Shown here one piece after another: positions 27,654 to 35,674 of a DNA stretch of 64,000 bases. The stretch's first letter is position 1. Each line of letters begins with the position of its first letter. The stretch is from Mycobacterium dioxanotrophicus (GTDB taxonomy: Bacteria > Actinomycetota > Actinomycetes > Mycobacteriales > Mycobacteriaceae), in assembly GCF_002157835.1 (NCBI RefSeq), contig NZ_CP020810.1:91599-155598 (forward strand), read 5' to 3'. The notes under the pieces are model-generated. The model did not search any database. It was not told the DNA's origin and worked only from the letters and a program-made list of their open reading frames with translations. The position numbers and the translations under genes are program-made.

Positions 27654-28042
27654 ACGACGGCCCTCCCATTCATCAGCGGAAACACAACTCCGCTGACGAT
27701 GAGCAGAACCCCGACAAGCAGTCCGACGACACGCCGAACCACCGCTGCCAACTGGGCACTTTCAATTAGCGAGACTGAGCACTTTCACTTAGCGCCATCA
27801 ACGGCGACTCCTGGCGCGAACACCCCCACCTGGCCACACTCATCCCCACCCAACAGCAGCAGCGCGACCACCCCAACCACAGCCACCAGCAGAACCACCA
27901 CGAACAGGGCAACGGCGGGTTGACTGCCGAGCAGGAGCAGTGGTGGACCGAACAGCAGCAGCGCCGGCGCCAGCGCAGCGACCGCCGCGCCGACGAACAA
28001 GGGCTGAGCCGCTGACTGCCCCGGCCCCGGCGACCTGAGCGC

Positions 28043-29116
28043 CTAGACCCGCTCCTGGCCGGGCGCAGCGGGGGAAGGGGGAGCAGCTGCGGACATCGAC
28101 TCGATGCGCCGCCAAAGCCCGCGCGTCTCTTCAGATTTCATCTTCGGAAAGACCCTGACCGGGGTCAGCCCCTGACCGTCGTCGTCGCCGCCGTGCGCGG
28201 TCGCCAGACACCCTGCTCCCGGCCCCAACATGTCCAGCGAAGACAAGGCGCCGGGTGACAAGGGCCAGCCGCTGCCGGTGGGTCCCAACAGCCAGGGGTC
28301 GATCTGTCCAACAATGCGCGACAACCCGCGCGAGTCTGGCTGTGCCGGAGCCGAGTCCACCGTGACCACCAGTCGCATTCCCAGCGCGCGACCTGTGCGC
28401 CCTACCGCCTCGATAACCTCAGCCACCGCGGGATGCTCATCCATGAGCCTGTCGACGTCGGTGAGGATGATCAGCAAGTCCGGCAGCGGGGCAGCTCCGT
28501 CCTCCGCTGCTTGACTGCGGTAGTCGTAGACGTCCATGCAGTGGGTCAGTCCGAGTAGATGGTGGCGCCGACTCATCTCCTGCTGCAGGAAATCAACCAA
28601 GGCGGCGGCGTTGGGACGGTCCTGACGCACATTCTGGGCGGTGAAGGCGAGGTGTGGGAACTTCGTAACTGCGGCCAATGTGCCGCCGTCGGTGGAGTCG
28701 GCCAAGGCGAACTGCAGCCGCTCCGGTCCATGCCATGCAGCCAGGCTGGTCACCATGGTCTGCAGGACAGCTCCGGTGTCGGGGCCCCAGCCCACGAGCC
28801 CGAGGTGGACGCCATCGCCGCCCAGCGCCCGCTGCACCAGGTCAACCCACACCGCTTCGGGCTCGTCGCCCGGAATCAGCTGGACGCCGATCGGCCACCG
28901 TAAATGGTGTGATGCCAACGTGTTCGACCAACGTGTGGCCAACGCTTCGGCGCTGGGAACGCCGCCCACCAGGCGCAGCCATTCCCGCTCGGTGGGCGCA
29001 CCTGCAGTGCTCGATAACGTGGCCTGCACTGCCGCGAGGGCCTGCTGGTAGCGCACCCCAGGATGGGCTTGCATGTATTGGCGGGCCAGCTTCTTCAGCC
29101 GGGCGGAATCAGTCAT
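28043..29116 (-). CDS. Orphan EccC-like FtsK/SpoIIIE domain without ATPase motifs
   Basis: 357 residues. Residues 70-330 follow a single EccC ATPase domain closely: HLRWPIGVQL, then LVQRALGGDGVHLGLVGWG, HSPEEL-like WHGPERLQFALAD, QQEMSRRHHLLGL, DVYDYRSQA, VGRTGRALGMRLVVTVDS. The Walker A is replaced by GWGPDTGA (109-116) where EccC has GxTGSGKS, and the Walker B acidic pair by LLIILTDVD (213-222). So it should not hydrolyse ATP. EccC's own second and third domains act as regulatory or substrate-binding modules, so this may be an adaptor or decoy for a type VII system. The N-terminal 40 residues are a separate helix. Confidence 0.7.
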   Translation of the reverse strand: MTDSARLKKLARQYMQAHPGVRYQQALAAVQATLSSTAGAPTEREWLRLVGGVPSAEALATRWSNTLASHHLRWPIGVQLIPGDEPEAVWVDLVQRALGGDGVHLGLVGWGPDTGAVLQTMVTSLAAWHGPERLQFALADSTDGGTLAAVTKFPHLAFTAQNVRQDRPNAAALVDFLQQEMSRRHHLLGLTHCMDVYDYRSQAAEDGAAPLPDLLIILTDVDRLMDEHPAVAEVIEAVGRTGRALGMRLVVTVDSAPAQPDSRGLSRIVGQIDPWLLGPTGSGWPLSPGALSSLDMLGPGAGCLATAHGGDDDGQGLTPVRVFPKMKSEETRGLWRRIESMSAAAPPSPAAPGQERV

Positions 29117-29508
29117 GACAACCTCCTGTCACCGTGCGCGTCGCTGGTGCCGCGACCACCTGCTATCGCGCAGTGCAGAAGGAATGCCACGATCCCTTTG
29201 GGGACTGACTGCTCCGATGGTGCAGGGTCGCGGCCCACACCGAATCGCAGCTCCCGCCGCGTGACATGGCGATTGCCACCAATATAACTCCACCCACCGA
29301 CAAACAACCATTACCTATGCGGCGGGAGGGCAGAGTTGAGGTTCACGGTTCGTAGACCGGCTCGTGCCGAGGTCGTGCTTCTCCTACTTGGCCTTGGTAC
29401 GTGCGCTCATAGCTTGATGATGCCATTCCGGTGTGACAAACGATTCGTGTCCGACTGGACGGCCCAACTAGATGCAGATAATTCGTCACGGTGACGAAAG
29501 TGGCGTCG
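29117..29508. other. Intergenic region, no gene seen
   Basis: Holds the upstream region of the EccC-like gene and the tail region of the toxin gene. AT-richer bases at 29275-29320 may contain the promoter for the EccC-like gene. Nothing else is supported. Confidence 0.4.
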
Positions 29509-29790
29509 TCAGAGGCGCCGGTACGCGTCGTCGCGGTGATCGACGCGGTGGATAAACACGGTGCGGGCAGCCTCGTCGATGCGGTACAGGATGCGGTAGG
29601 GGCCGCGGCGGGCGCTGAACTGTCCGGCCAGCTCGCGCCGCAGCGGTTTGCCGGCCTTACGAGGCTCGCGCGCGAGATCACCGAAGGCGAACTCGATGAC
29701 CGCAGACACGATCCGTGGCGGTAGGCGGTCGAGGTCTCGGCGGGCGGTCGCGGTGAATCTGGTCGTGTAGGAGTCATCGTGGCCGCTCAC
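29509..29790 (-). CDS. relE: RelE-family toxin
   Basis: 93 residues from GTG 29790, one base after the antitoxin stop. It has the RelE/ParE pattern: YTTRFTATARRDLDRLPPRI, then GKPLRRELAGQFSARRGPYR, ILYRIDEAARTVFIHRVDHR. The Arg in RRGPYRILYRID and the C-terminal HR/DAYRRL are those expected of an mRNA interferase. With the antitoxin it is a plasmid addiction module. Confidence 0.85.
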   Translation of the reverse strand: MSGHDDSYTTRFTATARRDLDRLPPRIVSAVIEFAFGDLAREPRKAGKPLRRELAGQFSARRGPYRILYRIDEAARTVFIHRVDHRDDAYRRL

Positions 29791-29791
29791 G

Positions 29792-30073
29792 TCAGCTCGG
29801 CCGTTGTGGAACGTTGTAGGCGGAACGGATCTCGTCCGCGCCGTAGGTGCGGCCGGCCGCGATGTCGATTTCGGACGCGGCGACCGATGCGAGGACTCCT
29901 GGCTTCGAGAGCCAGTGCAGGGTTTCTTGAATCTCTTCCCACTCGTCGACGCCGATAAGGACTGCGGCTGGCGCACCGTTCTTGGTGATGGTGATCTGGT
30001 CGTGCGTCTGTGACACCGCGTCGACGTACTCGTTGATCTTGTCTTTCAGCCGTGAGATCGGCATGATCCTCAT
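29792..30073 (-). CDS. Phd/YefM-type antitoxin
   Basis: 93 residues. The N-terminus (MPISRLKDKINEYVDAVSQT ... QITITKNGAPAAVLIGVDEW) is the Phd/YefM DNA-binding fold. The C-terminus (DIAAGRTYGADEIRSAY) is the toxin-binding tail. ATG 30073 lies seven bases after a -10 box, so the message is probably leaderless; the next ATG at 30064 is the alternative. Confidence 0.85.
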   Translation of the reverse strand: MRIMPISRLKDKINEYVDAVSQTHDQITITKNGAPAAVLIGVDEWEEIQETLHWLSKPGVLASVAASEIDIAAGRTYGADEIRSAYNVPQRPS

Positions 30074-30081
30074 ACGTTCGA

Positions 30082-30110
30082 CCGTAGGCCTGTATTACAC
30101 CCTAGTCAAG
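30082..30110 (-). promoter_or_regulatory. Toxin-antitoxin promoter and operator
   Basis: On the minus strand TTGACT (30105-30110), 17 bp, TACGGT (30082-30087). The spacer holds the palindrome TGTATTACA (30091-30099 on the plus strand), a likely site for antitoxin autorepression. AGGCCT flanks it on both sides. Confidence 0.6.
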
Positions 30111-30215
30111 GCCTAAATTCGGGCCGATAATGTATGTTATGTCGGTTTAACGATACTTAACACACTTGGTTAGTCGCCATTGACACACGTTGTCTTGTGG
30201 CTCATGCTTGGTTGC

Positions 30216-31421
30216 ATGACTCCCAGCAGCCGCCTGGTCGACCTGCTCGACTGGTTCAAAAGTGCTCATCCGGACGTCACCGACGCCGAGCTCGCGCGAC
30301 GCGTCGGTGTCACTCGGGCGAACTTGTCCCAGTGGCGTTCCAATGGTGTGCGCGGATGGCCGGCGCGAGCCACGCTCGACGCGTTGGCCGCGACGATCGG
30401 CCGGCCGTATCGAGAAGTGCTCGACGCGGTATTGGCTGACACGGGCTATGCCGACAGCGGCGGCAGCGGCGGCCTGGCCGCGCGACCGTATCGAGTGGTC
30501 CTCGATGATGCGGTGCGAGTGCTCACCGAAGCAGCCCGGCTGACCAACCAGCCAGTACGTCAAACCCCTGACGGCTCTTGGGAACCCGACCTCGGCGCTG
30601 ATGGCATACCGATCGATTGGGCCGCGTTCGTCACCGACGCTCTCGCCGCAGCGGCTGCCAACATCGGTGGCATCGACGCGATCCTGGCTGGGCGACCGGG
30701 GTCCTGGGAAGCCGCGGCGGTCCGCGACGTCCTCAATGCTGCTGTGGGCCACGATGAATGGGATCTGTGGCGCCACCGCACCGAACCGGTCAATGTCGTC
30801 GTGCACCCCGAACGGATCCTGGCTGACACCGATTCGTCATCGTGGTTCGACGAACTGGATGCCGCCGAGACCGAACTCCAACGCCGAGAGAACGCGATCA
30901 GACCCACTCACGTGTACAGCTACCCGGGCCGTGAGCTCAGCACGAAAATGCGGGAGTACTACACCGATCTGGGCGTCGAGATCATCGAAGGCACTCCCCC
31001 ACCGACACCGACGGTAGCGGAGATGGAGGCAACGCTAGCGGCCGAACAAGACAACCCGACAGACCTCACCCCCGAAGAGCACGCCGCCGAGGACGCTCTA
31101 GCGGCTATCGAGGTACTCAGAGGCCGCCTCGAAACCCTTCAGCGCGACGAGCTCGCCCAATACGCGGAACGGATCGCCCAGGCCATTCGGCAGCGTCTCG
31201 CGGCGCTCAGGCTGCCCGTTCCGGTGACTGTCACAATCGACCTCGACACTCCCCTGCATGAGGCACCAGAAACGCCGCATGGAACCTGGGCCGTCGGAGC
31301 GATCGACACCGCGATCGCAACAACGATCGCGGAAACGCCAACCCCCGAGACGCTGCCCGGCACGCCGCTGCAGCGGGCGGAAGCCGCACTCAACCACGAG
31401 GGCGGATCCACCGATGAGTGA
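30216..31421 (+). CDS. XRE-family regulator with long C-terminal region
   Basis: 401 residues from ATG 30216. The N-terminal 75 residues are a Cro/C1-type HTH (VDLLDWFKSAHP, DAELARRVGVTRANLSQWR, ATLDALAATIGRPYREVLD). The rest is helical and acidic, with a long helix at about 300-335 (AAIEVLRGRLETLQRDELAQ). There is no known enzymatic motif. In mycobacterial plasmids such proteins often stand alone and regulate core genes. It runs divergently from the toxin-antitoxin pair. Confidence 0.65.
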   Translation: MTPSSRLVDLLDWFKSAHPDVTDAELARRVGVTRANLSQWRSNGVRGWPARATLDALAATIGRPYREVLDAVLADTGYADSGGSGGLAARPYRVVLDDAVRVLTEAARLTNQPVRQTPDGSWEPDLGADGIPIDWAAFVTDALAAAAANIGGIDAILAGRPGSWEAAAVRDVLNAAVGHDEWDLWRHRTEPVNVVVHPERILADTDSSSWFDELDAAETELQRRENAIRPTHVYSYPGRELSTKMREYYTDLGVEIIEGTPPPTPTVAEMEATLAAEQDNPTDLTPEEHAAEDALAAIEVLRGRLETLQRDELAQYAERIAQAIRQRLAALRLPVPVTVTIDLDTPLHEAPETPHGTWAVGAIDTAIATTIAETPTPETLPGTPLQRAEAALNHEGGSTDE

Positions 31422-31518
31422 CCTCGAACCCGCCTCGGCGGCCGTCCCGTGTTTCCCCATGTGGCTTGGCATGACGGGATCCCCGTGTCCGCAAACGGAG
31501 CAGCGTGACCATGAGTGA
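31414..31518 (+). CDS. 34-residue coupled small ORF
   Basis: The ATG overlaps the stop of the XRE gene (ATGAGTGA) and the frame ends inside another ATGAGTGA at 31511. It codes for SDLEPASAAVPCFPMWLG then MTGSPCPQTEQRDHE, with two Cys. The double start-stop overlap suggests it is translated; no homologue is recognised. Confidence 0.4.
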   Translation: MSDLEPASAAVPCFPMWLGMTGSPCPQTEQRDHE

Positions 31519-32230
31519 CGGCTACTGGTGGTCTGTGTCGACCGGGACACGGGCGAAGCGACCACCTCGGCGCGGATTACCGATAAGGACAAAGCTTGGG
31601 CGGAAGCGACGAGGCTTGAACAGCCCAACATCTTCACCACGTCGTCTCCCGCCGGCACAGCACGCCGCGGCGCGACCAGACCTAGCTCCGAGGATTCGGA
31701 CCTGTCCTGTCTTGCGGTGCCAGTCCTGGATTGTGGGAGGGAGCCGAAACACTCCCCCAGCTTGCTACTTCGGTTTCTTGGCCGGTCCCCCGCTGCTGGG
31801 CAGGTAGGCGTCCAGGACGGCCGCGACCATCTCGCTCCCGGTTGGTTTCGCTATGGCCGGGGCGGCGCGCGCGGATCTGTTTGGTCGAACAGTCCTGGAG
31901 CGTCTTCATGACCTTGAGTTCAGCCGTTGTGGGGCGAATCCGCAGGGGAAGTGGCGTTTCGGATCCTGAAATCGCGGGGCGCGTCTAGCCATGGGAACAG
32001 GTCGCCAGGGTTGGGCCCAGGTCGGCGAGCGACGATCAGTGCTGGGAGCTCGTGTGCGTGCTGGCACACAGTGCGTTGTTGAGTACGACCATCGTGTGGG
32101 CAGCTCCTCAGACGATGGAAACTCGTTGCACGACCGCGCTTTCCCCGTAACCCACCCAACAGAGACGAATCGTCACGGTGACGAACTCAGCCCTCGCCTG
32201 GAAGCCCCGTCCGATGCGAGTTAGCACTTC
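31519..32230. other. Region of gene remnants
   Basis: A plus frame from GTG 31528 begins plausibly (VCVDRDTGEATTSARITDKD then KAWAEATRLE) but degenerates after about 35 residues; MSDGYWW at 31511 may be its true start, out of frame. On the minus strand a C-terminal fragment MVAAVLDAYLPSSGGPAKKP-K ends at 31766 and MKTLQDCSTKQIRAR lies before it in another frame. Both look like decayed genes. Confidence 0.4.
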
Positions 32231-33550
32231 TTACCCCGTAAGCGTCCGTACGATCCCGACCAGGCCGTGTGCGGCAATAACAAGGGATACGAGCGCAGCT
32301 GCGGTCATGATGACTAACAATCCTGACTGCCATCGACGAACGAATTCAGCGGGCAAAAATCGGGTGCTACCGGTGAGACGTATCAGCCCGATAAGCATGA
32401 ATGGTGTGGCTACCAGCGGGATCGTGACGGCAACAATGGCGAGGACCACCATGTTGGGCGCCCAGGGGGTAGCGCAAAGCAGCGGCAATACGAGCCCCAG
32501 GACAGTCAGCCGCTTAATGATTGGGCTCTTGTCTATATCGGTATTACGTTCGTGACGCGAAGGAAAGGCATTACGTAACGCATCGACGACTGCCCTGCTG
32601 AAAAGGAAAACCGTACCAACTACGGATGTAAATGAGGCAAAGAAGATTGCAAGCCACAGAAGTGGCGGCCCAATGTCACCAACTGCAAGTCGCATCAACT
32701 TGGCGAGATCATCGGTATCGCTGATAGCGAATCCGGAACCGTGCGCAGTCTCTGCGGCGACAACCCATATGCTGAAGTCGATGATGGCAATAGCTACGAT
32801 CGATACCAGTAGGTCGAGCACTTGCGTAGCACGATGGCCTGGACTACGCCAGCCCTTCTCGTAAATTGCATAGTTGTAGATTATCGCCGCGGGGGTGACT
32901 CCAGCTACCCCAATTAGTGCAACCACGACGTAAAGAGAGCCAAACATGCCCTTTTCGGACGGCACGCTGAACAACAGTCCCTTAACCAGCGCCAGCAGGG
33001 AGGGCCCTTGGGAGATCGCGGTAAAAACGAAGGTGCCCACGAGTAGCAGCACAACTAACCGGCTGAAATTCTCGACAATTGCATAGGCCCGCTTGGCTCT
33101 CAGCATAAACGCTGCAAGTGCCACTGTTGCCACCGCACCGATGAATTTGGCAGAAGATGAGCTGGATCCGATGAGTTCGGCCAACGCAGTGCCCGCGGCA
33201 GGCACGTAAAAAGCGCCGTACGCAAATATGCCGAGCAGGAGGCCCAGCCCCGTAGCCAAAGGGAAAACTCGTCCCAGTTTGCCAAAACCCTGCATGATCG
33301 TCAGCCCTTGTCCATTAAGGAGCTGATACTTCGACATCATGAACATGAAAAAGAACTTGCTGAGCAAGACTAATGCAAAGCCCCACATCAAGGCGTAACC
33401 ATAGTTCGCCCCAGCGACCGTTACATCTATAAGCTCGCCGGCTCCGAGCAGAGTCATCGCCGCGACGAAACCAGGGCCAATCTGCTTTACGTGCGATACC
33501 CATCTAGGCAATTTTCCGGCCGGCTGCGCCGTTTGGGTGGACTGTTCCAT
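32231..33550 (-). CDS. Nramp-like transporter lacking the metal-binding motif
   Basis: 439 residues, about 11 membrane segments. It shares the Nramp start (VSHVKQIGPGFVAAMTLLGA) and overall helix pattern. The Nramp metal ligands are absent: TM1 has GAGELIDV where DPGN is expected, and TM6 has VTPAAIIYN where MPHN is expected. So it probably does not carry Mn2+ or Fe2+. It lies next to the catabolic block, which may hint at an organic substrate, but that is a guess. AAGGAG precedes the ATG. Confidence 0.75.
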   Translation of the reverse strand: MEQSTQTAQPAGKLPRWVSHVKQIGPGFVAAMTLLGAGELIDVTVAGANYGYALMWGFALVLLSKFFFMFMMSKYQLLNGQGLTIMQGFGKLGRVFPLATGLGLLLGIFAYGAFYVPAAGTALAELIGSSSSSAKFIGAVATVALAAFMLRAKRAYAIVENFSRLVVLLLVGTFVFTAISQGPSLLALVKGLLFSVPSEKGMFGSLYVVVALIGVAGVTPAAIIYNYAIYEKGWRSPGHRATQVLDLLVSIVAIAIIDFSIWVVAAETAHGSGFAISDTDDLAKLMRLAVGDIGPPLLWLAIFFASFTSVVGTVFLFSRAVVDALRNAFPSRHERNTDIDKSPIIKRLTVLGLVLPLLCATPWAPNMVVLAIVAVTIPLVATPFMLIGLIRLTGSTRFLPAEFVRRWQSGLLVIMTAAALVSLVIAAHGLVGIVRTLTG

Positions 33551-34391
33551 ACTCTCTCCTTCGTTCGAATGGGCGAGCGCGCGAAATACGCACGCTAACT
33601 TTGCCCTCAGAGCGGCAAAAGTTTAAAACGGGTACCGGCACGTAGCGGCAGGCTCAAATGAATCCGAAACAGATAAAGGCCGGTTCAGGGATTGTAGGAA
33701 TAGATTCTTGAATCCGACTGCCCGGTCTGAAGTCTGCCGTCTATAGCGGCAAGCGCAATTGGCGCACTGAAGGATCGCCGCGTTGACGCTCAGCAACATG
33801 GCGGCAGGCGCCTTCGAAAGCTCCCTACGACTCTTCAGAGCGTGACGCTTGAGCTGGGCTTGCTGTCATAAGTCCGTCATCGTCCTTTCGTTCGATTGAC
33901 ACGAGACTTCACTTCGGCGTGGATTGCTGGTGCGCCGAGTCGGGATCGGCGACGTGGCGGCGGGGTAGTCACTCCGTCTCCGTCTGGTTCGGTCAGACCA
34001 CTTGCAATGGTATGACTGGCATCACACTTTCCGCAAGACTTTTCCGGAATACAGAAGATGATTTCGCATCATGGACTGGCAATGGTTCGGCTTGCCGGCT
34101 TGGCGCTGCTTCCAGTCATCACATGTGGCGTGGAACGTTCGCTGGCGGGGCGCTCGCGGTACGGCCCCTTGGCCCGACGTTGAGGTGAAGCCCAGGATTC
34201 GCGTGCGGATTCAGCTGCCTCGGACATTGCTGTGGCTTGTCCGTGGCGATCAAAACAGTTTTGGCCGGCTAAAAGTATCCACCCCGTGTTCGTCGTGTCG
34301 ATCAGGAACTGCGGGGTTCGATGGTGACGGTGAAGGCGCCAACCAATCGCCGCCAGCACCGGGGAGATCCATTGAAGTCCGCGAAGGACGT
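33551..34391. other. Intergenic region with IS end-like sequence
   Basis: About 840 bp without a gene. It contains a palindrome GATTCTTGAATC at 33703-33714, a possible operator for the transporter. Bases 34235-34320 (GATCAAAACAGTTTTGGCC and flank) resemble an IS21-type terminus, adjoining the transposase remnant. Confidence 0.4.
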
Positions 34392-35575
34392 ATGGTCATC
34401 ATTTCTGCCTCCCAACAGCTCGGGTCGTATCGGGCCGCCGCTGAGGAGTGCGGCACCACCCACCGCACCGTCAAGAAGGTGGTGGATAAATTCGAAGCCG
34501 ACCAGGCCGGCGTGCCGTCGCCGCCACGGGCCGAACGGGCACACAACTACGATTCGGTGGCCGAGCTGGTCGCCGAACGGGTCGAGGAATCACACGCTCG
34601 GATCTCGGCCAAACGGTTGTTGCCGCTCGCCCGCGCCGGGGCTACGAGGCTTCCGCACGCAACTTCAGGCGGCTGGTCGCCGATGCGAAGGCGTTGTGGC
34701 GCAACGAGAATCACTCTGGCAGGCGTCCGGCGGTTTGGTCACCGGGCGGGTACCTGGTCATCGACTGGGCCCAGGCCGCACCGGGGCTGATCCTGTTCTG
34801 CGCCGTGCTGGCATTCTCCCCATGGGGGTTCGTGCGCTTCGCCACCGACCAGAAGGCCTCCACGACGCTGGCGATCATCGCTGAGGCGTTGGCCGCGATC
34901 GGCGGCGTCCCGGCGCGGGTCCTGGCCGACCGGATGGCCTGCCTCAAAGGTGGTGTGGTCGCCAACGTGGTTGTCCCGACGCCGGACTACGTCCGCCTGG
35001 CCAGCCACTACGGCTTCGCCCCGGACTTCTGCCACGCCAACGATCCCCAGTCGAAGGGCATCGTGGAGAACCTGTGCGGTTACGCCCCAGGCGATCTCGC
35101 GGTTGCCACTGCTGACTCAGGCTGGTGTCGACGGCGTGGCTGTTGAAATACGGTCAGCCAACACCGCCGCGGCGGCGTGGTGCGTCGAGGTCAACGCCCT
35201 GGAGCACTCGGAGATCGCGGCCGTTCCCCGACGAACGCCTGATCTCCGAACGTCAACTGCTGCAACCACTCCCATCGCTGCGCCTGCAGATCGGCGCGGC
35301 CTTGGTGCTACGCAGGGTCGACCGCCTGTCCTGCGTGCGCTACGGATCCGCGCGCTACTCGGTACCCTCCCGACTGGTCGGCGCCACCATGGCCGTGGTG
35401 CCCGATCACGGCGCGGTCTGCCTGGTCGAACCCTCCACCGGGATGATTGTGGCCGAACACGAACTCGTCGCCCTCGGTAACGCGTCGATCCTCGACGCGG
35501 ACTAACGACGGTCCGCGGCCAGCACCCAGCCGTGGCCCGCGCCCGAAAACCAAGATGATGTCAAGGTCAGCGCGG
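34392..35575 (+). pseudogene. IS21-family istA remnant, frameshifted
   Basis: ATG 34392. HTH (SYRAAAEECGTTHRTVKKVV) in frame 1; the frame then shifts near 34640 into the catalytic region (GGYLVIDWAQAAPG, VLADRMACLKGGVV, SKGIVENLCGYA), shifts near 35110 (RSANTAAAAWCVEVNALEH) and again near 35230 (DERLISERQLLQ ... YSVPSRLVGATMAVV). It is unlike the 25-kb element in sequence. No istB follows, so it is dead. Confidence 0.8.
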
Positions 35576-35674
35576 GAAAAGCGCCGGAAAGATCGTCACA
35601 TCCCTGACGATCACGGCTCCGATTACCGGCGCAGTGTCGGCGATCAATGGTGCCACGATCGTCGAGAGACCGGA

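Larger units (their letters stand above)
25123..27800 (-). mobile_element. IS21-family insertion sequence, complete ends
   Basis: The element is 2678 bp. Its ends share the 12-bp inverted repeat TGATGGCGCTAA (25123-25134 and the complement of 27789-27800), beginning with TG as IS21 members do. Each end has a second internal repeat with the core TGCCCAGTTGG (25166-25176 and the complement of 27747-27757). A 4-bp target duplication ACGG flanks it (25119-25122, 27801-27804). It carries istA, istB and a third small gene, all on the minus strand. istA and istB are frameshifted. Confidence 0.92.
24548..28015 (+). pseudogene. Gene split by IS21 insertion (24548-25122 and 27805-28015)
   Basis: ATG 24548 shares one base with the stop of the helicase gene. 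The first part codes for about 191 residues (WWSYTQGCAAALSR ... FWYQDLAEFYPHPHARTL ... ISLWAGHAIYG) and then runs into the IS. Removing the IS and one ACGG copy joins it in frame to a second part (DSWREHPHLATLIPTQQQQ, Gln/His-rich, ending EQGLSR), restoring a 261-residue protein. The intact gene would follow the methylase-helicase in its operon. I do not recognise the family. As it stands the frame ends at 25180, adding a few IS-encoded residues. Confidence 0.8.

Noticed and set aside
25126..27797. IS21 borders at TGGCGC...GCGCCA
   Set aside because: Those ends leave no target duplication; moving out three bases to TGATGG gives matching ACGG flanks and restores the split gene in frame.
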